Under the pieces are notes generated by a model. The model worked only from the letters and a program-made list of their open reading frames with translations. It made no database searches and had not been told where the DNA came from. From Sipunculus nudus (Eukaryota > Annelida > Sipuncula > Golfingiida > Sipunculidae): a stretch of DNA of 64,000 nucleotides. Positions within the stretch are counted from its first letter, which is position 1, and each line of letters begins with the position of its first letter. The stretch covers positions 78,282,643 through 78,346,642 of the forward strand of contig CM049307.1 of the NCBI GenBank assembly GCA_026874595.1, given 5' to 3'. Both the position numbers and the translations under genes were made by a program. Of the stretch, positions 22,896-35,600 are shown piece after piece.

Positions 22896-23550
22896 GTTTT
22901 GGATATTCATTACTAGTGCTCTTGGCATCAATAGGCGTTCCAAAATATTTTGACCGACATCGCGCCGTAGCCAGGGGAATCGCAAACGCAGGGTCAAGTG
23001 TAGGCGTGTTTGCGATGGGTCCTCTGACCAGGTATCTTCTGGACAAATACACATGGCGTGGGTGCATGTTGATTCAAGCCGGTATAGTTCTTCAGTGTTG
23101 GTGGTTGTCGATGCTGCTCCGACCTGATAAAGAAATATAAGACACACGTCTAGTCGATAATCTTCAAGAGCCGCGTGACCAATCAAATATAGAAGGTAAC
23201 ACCCAGACGGAAAATAACCTGTTGGCAACATTAAAGACCGCCGTGGATTTCAGTCTGTTGAAGGAGCTGTCGTTTGTCCTCTACATGCTGGCACTTTTTA
23301 CTACTCAGCTTGGATATCCACTGGTGTACGTGTTTGCACCTGACAAAGGTACAGGAATGGGATTTACTAAACACGAGACCGGATGATTTGTTTCTTGCCT
23401 TGGGATTGGCAGTCTATTAGGACGGATATTGGTCGGATTGATTGGTGATGCATCCTTCCCACAAGGACGACATATTCGGCCACATCGCTTCTGTCTCTTC
23501 CTGGCTGGCGTGAATCATATTTTGATACCGTCTTTAAGGAGTCTTTGGTC
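22896..23550 (+). pseudogene. Central exon of transporter pseudogene 1
   Basis: This is the largest exon. Its acceptor is TTTTAG at 22895. It carries the end of helix 3, helices 4-6, the cytoplasmic loop (polar, TQTENN) and helices 7-8. One frame runs throughout except for a TAA at 23138-23140 and a TGA that replaces the Trp codon in ETG-W-FVS. Similarity to pseudogene 2 stops at PSLRSLW near 23550, where repeat DNA begins. Confidence 0.75.
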
Positions 23551-23559
23551 AAGAATAAT

Positions 23560-24110
23560 TATCCAGAACATTGTCGATATCTCCTTGATAATGTGAAATT
23601 CGGTTACGATAACCTCTACACTGCACGATACGGGCAAAAAGCATTATTTTAATTGGCAAGACGGGACAGAAATGGTCACCATTAGTCCTAGAATATTATG
23701 ACACAACATCCAAGGAGGTTCTGGCCAACTTTCTTTGGTCGGAAACTAGATCGGTCAAAATCACCTTAATTCTGCAGCGACTGGCAAAAAGTATAATTAT
23801 GGGCACCAAGGCAGGCAAGGCAAAAAATTTACCTTTGGACCTAGAACTTTTAGATATAACATCTAGAGAGGTCCTTGGCAATTTTCGTTTGGATCCTGAA
23901 ATTAGGTCACTGTGTTCTATTTTCTATGAGGTACAGGTAGAAAACCTGATTTTGAGCACCCAGGAAGTCACACAGGACAAAAAACATATCTTTCTTAAAG
24001 GCCGAGTTCCCGAACCATCCGGTTACAGGAGAGGTCATGTGACTGTGACTGACAGCCAGATCTGGGCTTATCATACAGACATCAGCCTAGGCACGTGGCT
24101 TACTGCTGAC
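23560..24110 (+). repeat. Dispersed repeat inserted at transporter exon end
   Basis: Two tandem-like units contain 'acaacatccaaggaggttct' and 'aacatctagagaggtccttg', each followed by '..aatt..' and 'tcac' words. They match the unit in the 11.4-kb repeat (cacatctaaggaggtcc) and another at 25.3-25.6 kb. The 110-residue open frame at 23799-24131 is translated repeat, not a gene. Confidence 0.5.
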
Positions 24111-25289
24111 ATGTATACATGTGCTGGTTAATTGTGAATGTGTCTGAACAAGTAAATAGTAACGTTATGTCCCCATCTGGATCTCCATAAGTGTATTATC
24201 ATTTAAAAAATGGTATGGGACATTATATAAATATGAACACCGTTTAATCATATAAACCTTTTGAGTAACCTGAAGAAGATACTAATTAACAGGATTACCA
24301 ACAGACACCCTCTCACTGAGGCTGCCTGTGTATATAACATCACAAAGCAGCTGTACCCCTGGTGAGTGTCGCCTTGCTGGCCCCAGTATCCAAAGGGTAA
24401 ATTAAGATTAATAGCGGGACTGAAAGATGTATACAAGCTGGAAGGCAGATAACCATGGCAGCATGAAGAAATTCTGTGGTTATTGTGTTTGCCATGCATA
24501 TTTAATTTCCAATGCATTTTGAGTGCTACTAAATTGAATATGTGACAATAACTTAAAATACAACTTCATTTCAAGCAGACTCACTAAAATCTGTTCAACA
24601 AATGTTGCTGTCTGTTACCCTAAGTAAATGAGAAATTCCTAACATTATTGAAGTAACCCAATGTGGTTCATGTTTCATGTCCATGACCTAGCAATAAACA
24701 AACCCAGAAGTTTTATTCAGCCAAGCCAAAGCTTCACTCAGAAACTTGGTGTACAGGTTCATGTGATTGTGTAGTGTGTACTCTCATGCTGTTCATCAAG
24801 GTGTAATTTCTAACAAAGCTTGATTTACCGGTAAACTGGGCTTATAAAGTTAACATTTAAAAGCCAATATGGATTTGTATGGTGCATGAAGTTTCAGCAG
24901 AGCTTGTTCTGGTGAGTACCAGTATTTAGAACAGAGACAGACAGTCACTGACTAATGACATGGCAGGCCTGCTTGTGCACAAAGCCACGGGCTGTTGTTT
25001 ATATACATCATGGCTGCTAACTGATTGGCTCCTGCCGTGGCTGTGCACCTCCCCCGCTAAATTTGAACTGGGACTGGCATGGACACTTATAATTCATTTT
25101 CCTGCAGACGCCACATAAATTGACCTGGAAATGATAATTTATTTCAGTTACTTGCAGTACTAGGAACATGTCTGCCAAAATCCAGCTCTGGTAACATCTT
25201 CCTTCTCAGCTAATATTCAGATTACAGTCAGAGCCCAAGTGAACAGTTGCAGATATTATGTTAAACTCCATGTTGCCAAGTTACGCCCC
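24111..25289. other. Intronic stretch, no gene seen
   Basis: Lies between exons 3 and 4 of transporter pseudogene 1. A short inverted pair (gtgcacaaagccacgg near 24976 and ccgtggctgtgcac near 25036) is present. Otherwise nothing is recognised. Confidence 0.3.
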
Positions 25290-25610
25290 CTGGTATTTAT
25301 AGTGGCACTCGGTCTTTAACGTTAACGGAGATCATTGTAATGTCTCGTTGGACATCCAAATAAAGTCACTGTGACCTATATTCTGTACACTATGTCACTG
25401 TGAAAGAAAATGATTTTATGTACCCTATCAGTCAGATTGACACACGTTTGATGTAGAACCTTCTAACTTAGCATTTAAGGACTTCCTTGTAAAATCCTCT
25501 TGGAAACCTCAAATTAGGTCACTGTTACTTATATTCCGAGAACTTTTGGGAAAACATGATTTTGAGCACACTGGAAGTCTTCCGATTTTCAAGGTTCCTT
25601 AACAAATATA
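25290..25610 (+). repeat. Dispersed repeat units in intron
   Basis: 'aaagtcactgtgacctatat' and 'aattaggtcactgttactta', each followed by '..tgattttgag..' or 'aaatgatttt' words, show two units of the same family as 23560-24110. Confidence 0.45.
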
Positions 25611-26869
25611 TTTAACCAAATCATAACATCAATAATTATTACATGCATCAACTGTATGTCAATTCATACAGAATGAGCGTCATGATCTGTACGTTTTCTG
25701 TACGTAGAATCCTACAATACGCATTCAGTTACATGAAAGTAGTCAATTTTTAGCATAAACATTTCTTCTTGTGTATTCTTTGTTACATTCTGGTGTCCAT
25801 AGCAGTAAGTCAGAAAATGTCAGACTAATATGAAGAAAAAGTGTTTATCCTAATTCCAACCTAACCATGTCTCTTTTTGGCATAAACTGAAAAATAAGCG
25901 ATGATTCCTTTGTTAACGAACTTTAAATCTATTGCATAAAAAACTTGCCTCCAAATGTTAGAAACTGCCTGAGTACCACCTAATACCTTTTGCAATTTAA
26001 AGGCAACTTGTAAATATAAAATGACGCCAATAAAAGTTTGACAGAATGCACATTCCGGTCGTCATATACAACGACACATGCAGAATTACAGAAATTGTGC
26101 TTTGAGCCTAAACCTTACTTCAACTTATTAGGGAAATACTGAGAAAATAAAGAAATTTGAGTTCTATTATCAGTTTAGTTTTGAAGATTGACTGTAACAA
26201 TACATTAAGTTTTTGAAAAGAAAATATTAGAATTTAATCAGGTTTTCTGTTTTGAGCAACGTTATAAGCTTATTCTCTGCCTCTTTTGATTTTATATATA
26301 TTTGTATTAGAGAATATTAACTGATGTTATATTGGCAATGATGGAACCACTACACGACCAGACTGGGTATTCTGTTGGATAATGTGCACTTTAACTTAAG
26401 TTGTGTGTTTTATTTTACAGGTGGACACATTGATATGCTTCAGGTCGTTATTGTAGAATTGTTTGGACAAGAGAGAGTCGCTCGTTCTTTCTGCATTTGG
26501 TTCTTTGTGTTTGGTGTGGCTTACGTTACTGCGGCGCAACGTGTCTAAGGCTGAGCAACAGCATTGATTTGATAATATACGAAACAACAAAATACATGAA
26601 TTATTGAAAACAAAATACTCTGCATTCTTCAATTCAAGCGTGTCTCCAGATAGACTGACATTTGGTTGTATTCTCTTCTTCAGTTACGATTAATTTATCG
26701 ATTACGTTTATTATTTAACTGCTTGGTATATTGCTTTTTCTTTAAACATTTTTTTATACTGTAGGCTTATTTCCCATACGTTTGTTTCAGGGTTTATCCG
26801 GGGTAACCTGAACTCCTACGACCCTGCGTTTTACCTGGCCTGGGGGCATTTTTTTCATCGTTTTTAATT

Positions 26870-27555
26870 ACATTCCTCGTTCGATCTCCTGATGGGCCTT
26901 CAGAAAAAAAGTTCAGGATGACTGTTTATGAGGATGTGCAGTGTGTTTATCAAAAGAATCTCATCATATCCTGTATAGTCACTTGGAAACCCAGAAAAAC
27001 AATATAACCAGGAATGCAGGAAATTTTCTCATTTGAATCAAAATAGATATGTGTGCGAGCGAATATTAATTGTTATGCCAACCTTATGCGAAATGGCATA
27101 TATTTTATCCGTTATTTGTCAAACACGTACGTTTAAGTCATGTAGGAAGCAACTGATGACTGACGAACTTAATCAAAATACGGAAATATTCACTCCATTG
27201 TAGATAATCAATGATATAAAAAGTAACCTTGTCTTAGCATATGATCTACATTCACTTAACATACCCATTTCTCAAATTTAAATGAAATACTTGGGGACAC
27301 GACCGTTGTTATTTACCAATTGAAGCTTTTGCTTTTCAGCACCATCTAGTGTTTAGATGTTACACTATTAGCCGATTTTTATTATCTCGTGGTTAACTTA
27401 ATCATGCCAACTCATATAAGTGAAAACAGTTAATTCTACGTTTGCAATCCACACTACTTTATTAGGATGTCTTTTTCACGTGTTGTGTTTCACCGAATAA
27501 ACACAATAAAGCAAAAAGATAATGATGATAATAATTATTTTCATTATTAGTATAC

Positions 27556-27589
<34 letters not shown>

Positions 27590-28329
27590 CATTATCAAAA
27601 TACTAAATTGCTGTACAATAAAATGCATAAACGCTAAAGTAAAACGAACAACATCACGAAAAGTTTTAAAAGAAATTAAACATTTAAAAATTAATCGGCA
27701 CGTTATACAAAGTCAGGTAAACTTTATTGCATTGCTTGAGTGATTTTAGTAGACCTGGCAGATACTATGTTATTATACTAACAAAACAATATGAGTATTC
27801 CAATAAAAGATTTAATGATGTGCATTATTGCATTTGCTTATATTTGTTCTGAGCACACCTCTTAATTGACAGATTAGATGCATCAATGTGTCCCAGGTGT
27901 CGCCATAGTCGGCACATGGTACACATTATGCATTACCGTGTTTGACCAGGCAGCGTTAAAAGTCGACACCACTGTTAAATTGTAACTACATATATAGCAA
28001 TTTATCATAAATAGTATACATACATATGTAGTAAATCAAACGTTATATTTGTATAAAATACTTAGTTACCTAAGTTACATATAAAGCGTGTGAAATAAAT
28101 CAAGATTACATTATATTAAATTTAGTCTAATTTATTTAAAATGGCTTTTTTTCGGAACTTCATATTTAGTCGATTGCAAGGGTATAATAAATAGAGGAGG
28201 ACCATATTTTTTCCCCGATCAAACCCGTACTGGTCGAGTCTTACTGGCCTTGTTGTTGAAATCGACAATGAAATCTACAAGCACCGACAAGAAACTCTGG
28301 GGCCGGGACAAAACAAGCCAGGTTACCAA
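26870..28329. other. Intergenic AT-rich DNA
   Basis: No exon is recognised. It contains an ATT/ATC microsatellite at 27519-27597. The frame at 27522-27743 is a translation of that tract. Confidence 0.35.
27519..27597. repeat. Imperfect (ATT)n/(ATC)n microsatellite
   Basis: A run of att, atc and tta triplets, directly readable. Confidence 0.85.
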
Positions 28330-28331
28330 TA

Positions 28332-29108
28332 GCCCCATTTACACACGTTTTTCTTGAGCTCTCTGCATCGTTAAGCGCGCCATGTACCCGAATCGCGCCA
28401 GATTTCGAGGATTTTCGTTCTAGAGCGCGCTACATTTTGACCAACGGTTTGAGTCGTTTCTACATTCTCGCGAGCGCCAGACGCTGTCTGGCGCCGCCTA
28501 TATTTGTTCTTCGAACGTGTGTAAACAGCAGTGGAGAGCGCTATGTAAATAGCGCGCTCCAGTAAAACTCGGCTGTCATATGAATGGGATTACCCATGCG
28601 CGGAAGGGGGAATTTAATCTAGACATTGCTAGATTGCAGTATTTATCTACGTGTAAAATCAATGCAGATTCTAGGCCGGACCAAGTGCAATTCGGCCTAA
28701 CTTGACAGGATAGCTCGCTCTACATGGTCATTTGGTCCGTCAAAGTGTGAAGGCAAGTTAAAATATAGCCCGCTCCACATTGCTATGGACCGGTCTATCG
28801 CGCGTCACATTTTTGTAGTATTAATGGGGCTAGTGTGACCTTACGTTATATACCCCCTATTGACAATTGAAAAGTTCCCTGCACATGTAAAGGCACAGCC
28901 GATTCCCGATTCGTTGGTGTAATTTTATCAAGAAGTCGAGAAAGTGACAATAGCACAAGAATAGCTGCTAGAATCTGGAACCGACTCAAACCGATGGCCA
29001 AAATGTAGCGCGCTCCAGACCAAAAATCCTCGAGATCCGGCGCGTTTTGGGGACTTGGCGCGCGCTAAACGATGTAGAGCTCTCCAGAAAAACGTGTGTA
29101 AATTTGGC
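28332..29108. mobile_element. 777-bp inverted-repeat (MITE-like) element
   Basis: Ends gccccatttacacacgtttt and aaaacgtgtgtaaatttggc are inverse, and the inverted arms run about 130 bp each (28332-28465 and 28977-29108). Shared blocks are 'gagctct..catcgtt.agcgcgc', 'cgaggatttt' and 'gagcgcgctacattttg..ca', ending near gtttgagtcg. TA flanks both ends (28330-28331 and 29109-29110), consistent with a TA target duplication. The inside carries several more copies of an AGCGCGCTcCAcatt motif. There is no coding, so it must depend on another element's transposase. Confidence 0.8.
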
Positions 29109-29339
29109 TAATGACTTGATAAAAAATGTTATTTTGTACCGTGCAATGCATATTTAAATATCAAATTATCTTTTAGCTAAATAATTATCATAATTGTTTA
29201 TAAAATTTTTTATGTGATCTATTTACATAAAATATGGATATTCTTTTGAAATTCCCGTGTTGATGTTTAATTTTGATCAATAACTGATCGTTGTGATGAA
29301 TGAATTAAATATCAATATACCAGAGGTTTTCTATCATTT

Positions 29340-29585
29340 TTTGAACTATCCTGGAGGATACCAAGAGGCCCCATAGCCCTTTAAAAAATACCGGTCGGAG
29401 TGACCTAATTTCAGATTTCCAGGTTTCCATTTACCTTCCTTAATTATCAGTTAGAAGTTTAAGGTCAACGGGTACGATGTGTGTCTTACTTACGGACGGG
29501 GGGGGGGGGGGACAACCCGACGGACGACGGACAAAGCGCCATTACTATACCTCAGTTGACTTTCAGTCAGCTGAGCTAAAAAAAA
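29340..29585 (-). repeat. Inverted fragment of the 11.4-kb repeat family
   Basis: It contains ggtcggagtgacctaatttc (as at 608), a poly-G run at about 29500, gacggacgacggac, and the end 'ttgactttcagtcagctgagctaaaa'. That end is the inverse of the head at 11356. Confidence 0.6.
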
Positions 29586-29744
29586 TCTACACCACATTTT
29601 TTCTCTATCCCAATCAAGTATATCTCCCTCATGTAGCACGCGTTCTATAGTCACCTCCTGTCCCTAGAAAATCGTTCTTCAGTTTCTTTTTGTTTAATAT
29701 AGTCCTCTTGGAGTGTGTTATGTTCCTGTTGTTGTCGTGCCCAG

Positions 29745-29889
29745 GTACTGGCACTTATGTCAGCATATGATATAGGAATATACGACAGACTTCTTCATCA
29801 ATTATATACAGAGTACGCACTGTTACTCGCTCACCGTGTTGTTCAGGGCATACGCTCGCTGGTAAATCCACACTTCGTGTTAAATGGCG
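29745..29889 (+). CDS. Possible orphan coding exon, unknown function
   Basis: A 145-nt open segment lies between an acceptor (tgcccag) and a strong donor (GGCG|GTAAGC), entering in phase 0 and leaving in phase 1. It encodes about VLALMSAYDIGIYDRLLHQL followed by YTEYALLLAHRVV and a segment ending NPHFVLNG. The composition is protein-like and free of repeats, but I recognise no family and find no neighbouring exon that joins it. It may be a real exon of an unseen gene or a chance frame. Confidence 0.25.
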
Positions 29890-30334
29890 GTAAGCAAATC
29901 ATATATTTACTGTCATGAGTGCTTTTTTGGTGTACTGTGCAGATGATTATATAATCTGTCATTATGCACAGGTAGCAGTGAGTACAGCCACTGCAGGTGA
30001 TGCAAATTAAGCCCTGTGGTTGAATATTGGCTGACAACAGACCGGTAATTATTTTAGATTTTTATTTATGCCTGTGCGAACCTCAAGGGTGAATGCTTCC
30101 ATTGATTATTCACTTGATAATTAGCTTAAAATCCTTATGCCTTTCCATGGGTAATGCTAAGAAATAAGTAATATTTCAGTTGCATTTAGTTAATGTGGAC
30201 CTCTTCGTAAGTCTAGCCCAGATTATGCAACTGTTGGCCACATGCCGACTTGTCTGAAGACTTGTAATTTTGTTCAAGACTTTTAATTTTATTCCAGACT
30301 TGTAATTCATTCCATGAAAATAAGCTTTCCCCCC

Positions 30335-30517
30335 TCAACATTCGTCACAGTGTTTATGAGTGATAGGCAGATCCGTCTTATTCCTAGGCATCGCCACATT
30401 TACAAAGTGTAAATGAAAACCGGCAGGTTCCCTGGTCGGAAGATGCACGTTATCTTTCTTGATGTTGGTTATCACCTTTCCCCACAAACCGTAAGTCAGC
30501 GGCGTCCGATGTTCCAT
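30335..30517 (-). other. Small ORF, hypothetical
   Basis: A 60-codon minus-strand frame starts at an ATG (MEHRTPLTYGLWGKVI) and ends KHCDEC plus stop. The residue mix looks protein-like, and GC content is slightly above that of the surroundings. No family is recognised and no splice partners are seen. It could be a relic of a mobile-element gene. Confidence 0.15.
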
Positions 30518-31895
30518 AGTTAACCATTTTTTCTCTCATTCTTTCCGCTAATTTTCTTTGACAAAATAAGCAGTCAGGAGAAGTGGTGGGAAAGATGTGA
30601 GCGTGCATGAAAATGACATGGCAGCCCATGGTCGATATAATATTATATTACCATGCCATGTACAACAATGCACAATCCTCTGAAACGGGGAAACATAAAT
30701 TAAAAAAAAGGGTTTTGATCGTTCCTCTTTTATCTAATAAGATAAGAATCTTTATAAATGAATCTTAATTACAGTTTATCTCTAGTATAGTAGTGTGCTG
30801 CCGCCGGTGCACGATTAAACTAAAAATTACCATTAGCCAGTCTGTCCCGGAGGACGTGCAGGTGCTCTTAACTGATGTGATTAAAGTTAAAGGGACCCAT
30901 TCCGATGTATGGCGTATATCGAATAAACATAATCTCTGACCTCTATTTTCCTTTATTTTAAAAACTTGTATTTTTAATGCATAAAAATATATTATTGCCT
31001 TTCATAAGGAACAAACCGATTCTACCAATCAATATCATTCTAACATTTTTGTTATTTAATATTACACATAACTAATTTCCATACATAGTCATACTCATAG
31101 ACTGTTTTTTAAAGCTTACCGAGGGGAAAGCATGATGCAATGGACCCTGTCACTGTCACAACCAAACGAAGCGGGGAGTCATACGAAAATTGCGATAGAA
31201 AATAAAATATTGGTGTATTATTAATTCTACGGTTTGGGATATAATTAGGATTTGTCTGAATGTCATAAGTTGGGGGTGCCTATGCCATAGCCATAGGATG
31301 TGGTGAATTCAAAAGTGCGTTTGGGATTGTGTCCGCCGTTGTATACATGTTTCCGCAAGAGATCACCCGGGACTGAGTTTGCTTTCAGAATTTTACAATT
31401 TACATGCACTTGTTGGTGTCTGTTATTTACACGTGTATATTGCTGTTTTTAAATATATAATATTTAAGCCATAATTCAAACGAAATTGAAACGTGTATGT
31501 TTCCGCAATAGCAACAAAATCAGAATAAACGTAAACCGGCATGTTTTCAGTACTGGCACACCTTTAATGTTTGTCAATCATCCTGACTTGATTAAGTCTA
31601 TATAATCAAGGGGGAAGTCCGTTAGTGGAACCAAGAAACAATCAATTAAATCAGATTGCTCCCATTAACGACTCGGCCCTCTGTATTTTCAGCTGTCCAG
31701 CACCTATAAAACTACATTTGTATAATAACATGCCACAGATTCCCTCTCTCCGGGAATAAAGTCTACTGCAGGTTACTTTTAACCAACCCGGGACCCATCG
31801 TCTGTTTGTCGGCCGGAAATTCTGGACCATCTACGTACCGCCTTATATACACGTAAAAGGTATTTGTCGAACAAATAACGTCATTTTAAAAAGAA

Positions 31896-31898
<3 letters not shown>

Positions 31899-31931
<33 letters not shown>
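31899..31931. repeat. (GA)n microsatellite
   Basis: Directly readable GA run. Confidence 0.95.
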
Positions 31932-31933
<2 letters not shown>

Positions 31934-32900
31934 GAAAGAGGTCATGGCCACTTCTTTTCTTGACTTCGTAAAAGAAGATTAGTTGTTTGACAAGAGAAAT
32001 TCAATGTTATTCAACTTCTTTGTGATATAACGGTCCATGAGGTAATAAAGTTTTCTCTTATTTGACCGGAAAACTCATGTGATAACAGAACCGGAGTCAG
32101 CCGATATTTAGCAAGGTTGCTCCCTTTTACTATTGAAGACGACAATACAGCATATCCTGACGACGAAACCAGAATTTTGCATAATGACCGGTAAAATTCA
32201 CTTGATGTGCATGTTCGCGCCGTTTCGGCCCTTTAACCCTTAAAAGTCTGCTGACTGTTTGAGTGTCGTTACAACTTTCGAAGAATAACGCACTTTAAGG
32301 CTCTATGGGGATGCAAATATTTCCTTATTTTTCATAATGTATCATGGCCTACAAATACGGTGTCACTTACATACAACTGATCAGTCCTTAGCTTTTTAGT
32401 ATACATTCTAACAAAACCTACCATGAGCGAGAAAACTTCCGTTTCAACTCGGCATATTGGTAAATCCCTTTGCATGTTTGTTGATTTTCTGGCCGCATGA
32501 GTACAAGCATTGCTCGTACGGGTTACTGGACGATAGCACACTTGTAGGCGATAGATGAAAAAAGCTCCTTACCACAGAGACGAATTTTCAGTTTGTGTTG
32601 TGAATTTACATGTATTCTTTTGTGTTAAGTCGTCGTTTGTAGTCTACTGTTATAATCTTATAAAATTTTGGGCTGTTACCACGATATCAATGTAACATGA
32701 TGGATGACCACTGCAATGCCGTCCTTCGTATGGCTGGTGTATTCACGATTATGTGCATGCATGATTAATGTGTAGTTGTGCGGGCATAAGCCGGCCGACC
32801 GGATTTATCAATATATTGGGCGGGCAACAACCCCACATTTTTTCTCGGAAAATATGTAAAAGATCATGTTCTTTTCATAACCTCTCTCTGTGAGCCTTTG

Positions 32901-32902
<2 letters not shown>

Positions 32903-32950
<48 letters not shown>
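32903..32950. repeat. (TA)n microsatellite
   Basis: Directly readable TA run. Confidence 0.97.
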
Positions 32951-32954
<4 letters not shown>

Positions 32955-34865
32955 CTGATGATTAACACTAATAATGTAAAATTCCAAAAGAATATAGTAT
33001 GCATATATTATTCATGTCGTGAATATTAAACATAAACACCCGCAACAAAAGGTACTGCTGGCTCTTATTGGCCGCATTGATGTTATTTTAGGTAGCACAG
33101 TAAGACACCATTCATGATCACGAGTTTTTTTTTAATTTCAAATAAAAACACCTACAAATATATTTTCCCTATTCGACCACATTCCAGTTTACCTTGCAGC
33201 ATAGGTACAGAGGCTACGGTAGAATCAAAGTTATAAAAACAAACTGAAATGGCGGGAAGTGACGAATGGTCCGAAATATTGATCAAACATGATAATTCGG
33301 GAACTGACAAAAACGCACTTACGTAATCGAGAGGTCAAGTAGATCTAACTCCCTTTCGATCAGGAAAATTGTTAAAAACACCCACAGATAAAAATACTAC
33401 CCAAGGAGAATTAAAACGAAAATGGGCTGATGATAATTTAGAATCGGACTCCGACGGAAAAGGAACAAAAGGAAAAACGGTTCGAGGGACAGGCGGACCA
33501 ACATGGAAATTGGATTGTGGCAAAACGGAACCTAATGATGAAACTGAGAGCATTGAGACCTGGTACAGTTACGTGGTTCTTGCCGTCGGCTTTTATCTTG
33601 TTTTCTTACTGATGGATTACAGTCTGCCTATGGCGTTATCTACAAGGACTTGAAGTCGTATTACACTGCCTACGTCTACAGGCTGTCACTCCCGTTAGCA
33701 ACACTGGATTTCATGACACATTTTGGTGGTAGGATGATTCAAATCTTTCATGGTTTAATAAATGTTTTTTAATAAGGTGTTGTCATTGAGTTGCTTAGCT
33801 AATTCAAATCTGGAAAAAATGGATTAAAAATGCAATGTGTCTGATTTCCGTTTACATATGACCATTTCCTGTGTATTGAAGGGAACCACATATACTTCCC
33901 ACCGCATTACCTTTTAATTTCACATTACATGTTATAAAATAAGCACTTTTTTTTGCTTGACATTTTTATACTCATCATTCTGCTTCATGTTTTCCAAGCA
34001 ATGCCGATTGGGAAATGAAAGTTTGCATATATTTTAATGATCTGTTAATATTTGCAGGAAGATTTGTCATTCGCAGTCATCGGCGGCCAGTCTTATTGAT
34101 ATATAGCGTTCATTGCTGATTAACACGTCTCATATTTCTTAGCATTGTTTACGAGTGCCTTCGTGAAGGTTTTCGGACTGCGTGCTTCTGGATTCATTGG
34201 CAGCCTGGTGTCTGCTTGAGGCTTCGTCATCGCCTATCTTTCCCCGAGTATGTGCCTTCATAAATAACTTATCATAAATTGTGGTGATCAACATGTCTAT
34301 TAGTACGTTCAGGTTTATTTACTGAGTGAATAGGTATAATTTCAAATGATTACTTAATAGTCACCGAACTAGTATTCGTGATACTATATGCAACGAGACG
34401 AGAGCAACCATTAATCTATAGGTGCCATCTTGCGGCTCATTTTATGTTATTACACGTGGCTGCCGGCACACGCATTAGAAAATGCAGAAGTTCCTCATTG
34501 ACGTCAAACTTGGATCCAAGACTTGCGTTCCACTTGATTTAATTTAGTAGCAGATAAAATAATATAAATGTATTGGATTGTCTGGTTGAAATATGTCGTC
34601 CGTAGAGATTGATTCTACCAGACTCAGAGAAAATGAAATAATAATTACTAGGCCATTCCACAAAATACACCAGTACCCACATATCATTGCTATAAGAACT
34701 TTTACACATGCATCATATTAAAGGTGCTGTATAACATTGCTTTGTGTAACTGTCATCCCCATGGTAGCAGTTCCAATATGAATTGCATAACCATATTCGT
34801 TTGTACAATTGATTTTCTTCGATTTAGTACACGCAGATTTTAATCATGTCTTGTATTTATTGTAG

Positions 34866-35600
34866 GTATCGGCTTTGCATTTATGTATCTGTCAGCCATT
34901 GTATCTGTTCAATCATTTTTTTGACAAGAGACGTTCATAAGCTGCTGGCATTAATAACGCTTGATCAGCTCTTGGTGTGTCCACTATGAGTTCGCTGGTT
35001 CGATTCCTCCTCAATAAGAACACATGGCGGGGGTCTTTGCTGATTAAAGCGGGTATAGTTCTACAATGCACGTGGTTGTGGTTATTGGTCCACCCTATAA
35101 CCAATAATGAACAAAATAAAATTCACAAGGACAACGATCAAAACAGCAGCTCCGTCATGAGCCATAATCAGGAAGTGACGCCATCATCTCATTATAAGGA
35201 ATTAGACGAGAAAGCTGGTACATTTCGAAAAATGTTAACCATGTTGAAAGAAAAATTTGACTTCAAGCTTTTCAAGGAGGTTCACTTTACAGTATATGCA
35301 GTGGCCTTTTTATCGCTCAGATGGGGTTTTCGATCACGTATGCTTTTGCCCCAGACAAAGGCAGCGACATAGGGTTTACACATGAAGACAAAAATTGGTT
35401 CGTCTCGTAAACCGGAGTCGGAGGTCTGATTGGTAGAATGGCATTTGGAGTTATTGGTAACTTTTCCTTATTGCAAGAGCGGCGTTTGCATCTGCAAACG
35501 CTTAGTGTTGGTTTGACCGGTGTCTGCCTCGTTCTGGTGCCAGCTTGTAGAACTCTCACGTCCATGTACATCATTCTTACTGTTTACGGCTTCGCGGTAG
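34866..35600 (+). pseudogene. Central exon of transporter pseudogene 2
   Basis: Acceptor TTGTAG (ending 34865) and donor G|GTGAGT (from 35601) are intact. It encodes helices 3-8 with a long polar central loop (QNSSSVMSHNQEV). The frame is lost near the TTTTTTT run at about 34917 and again near 35325, and a TAA interrupts at NWFVS. Confidence 0.75.

Larger units (their letters stand above)
21388..26865 (+). pseudogene. Monocarboxylate-transporter-like pseudogene 1 (SLC16/MFS)
   Basis: Five exons of a proton-linked monocarboxylate transporter-like protein, a 12-helix plasma-membrane carrier in intact relatives. Exon 1 has ATG at 21388, a shift, then an open frame 21463-21829 including SIETRYSYLVLAVCF and DGVLFLYGIIYQDL. 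Exon 2 is 22609-22752 (ALITSPLLKVLSLCVAG). Exon 3 is 22896 to about 23550 (KYFDRHRAVARGIANAGSSVG, TWRGCMLIQAGIVLQ, YVFAPDKGTG). Exon 4 starts at 26421 (GGHIDMLQVVIVELFGQE). Exon 5 starts at 26791 (GFIRGNLNSYDPAFYLA). The YF-R-AVA-G-A-AGS block and the GGH and GFIR exon starts are diagnostic. Broken by a shift in exon 1, TAA after RPDKEI, TGA after KHETG (normally Trp), loss of the exon 3 end at an inserted repeat, and a stop in exon 4. The exon 1 donor is GC, not GT. A lightly edited functional gene is unlikely. Confidence 0.8.
30040..33248. other. Intergenic stretch between transporter copies
   Basis: No gene is recognised with confidence. It holds a GA microsatellite (31899-31931) and a TA microsatellite (32903-32950). 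A minus-strand frame is listed separately. Confidence 0.3.

Noticed and set aside
23799-24131. 110-codon plus-strand open frame in the transporter intron
   Set aside because: It is made of dispersed repeat units also present at 11.4 and 25.3 kb. No coding features.
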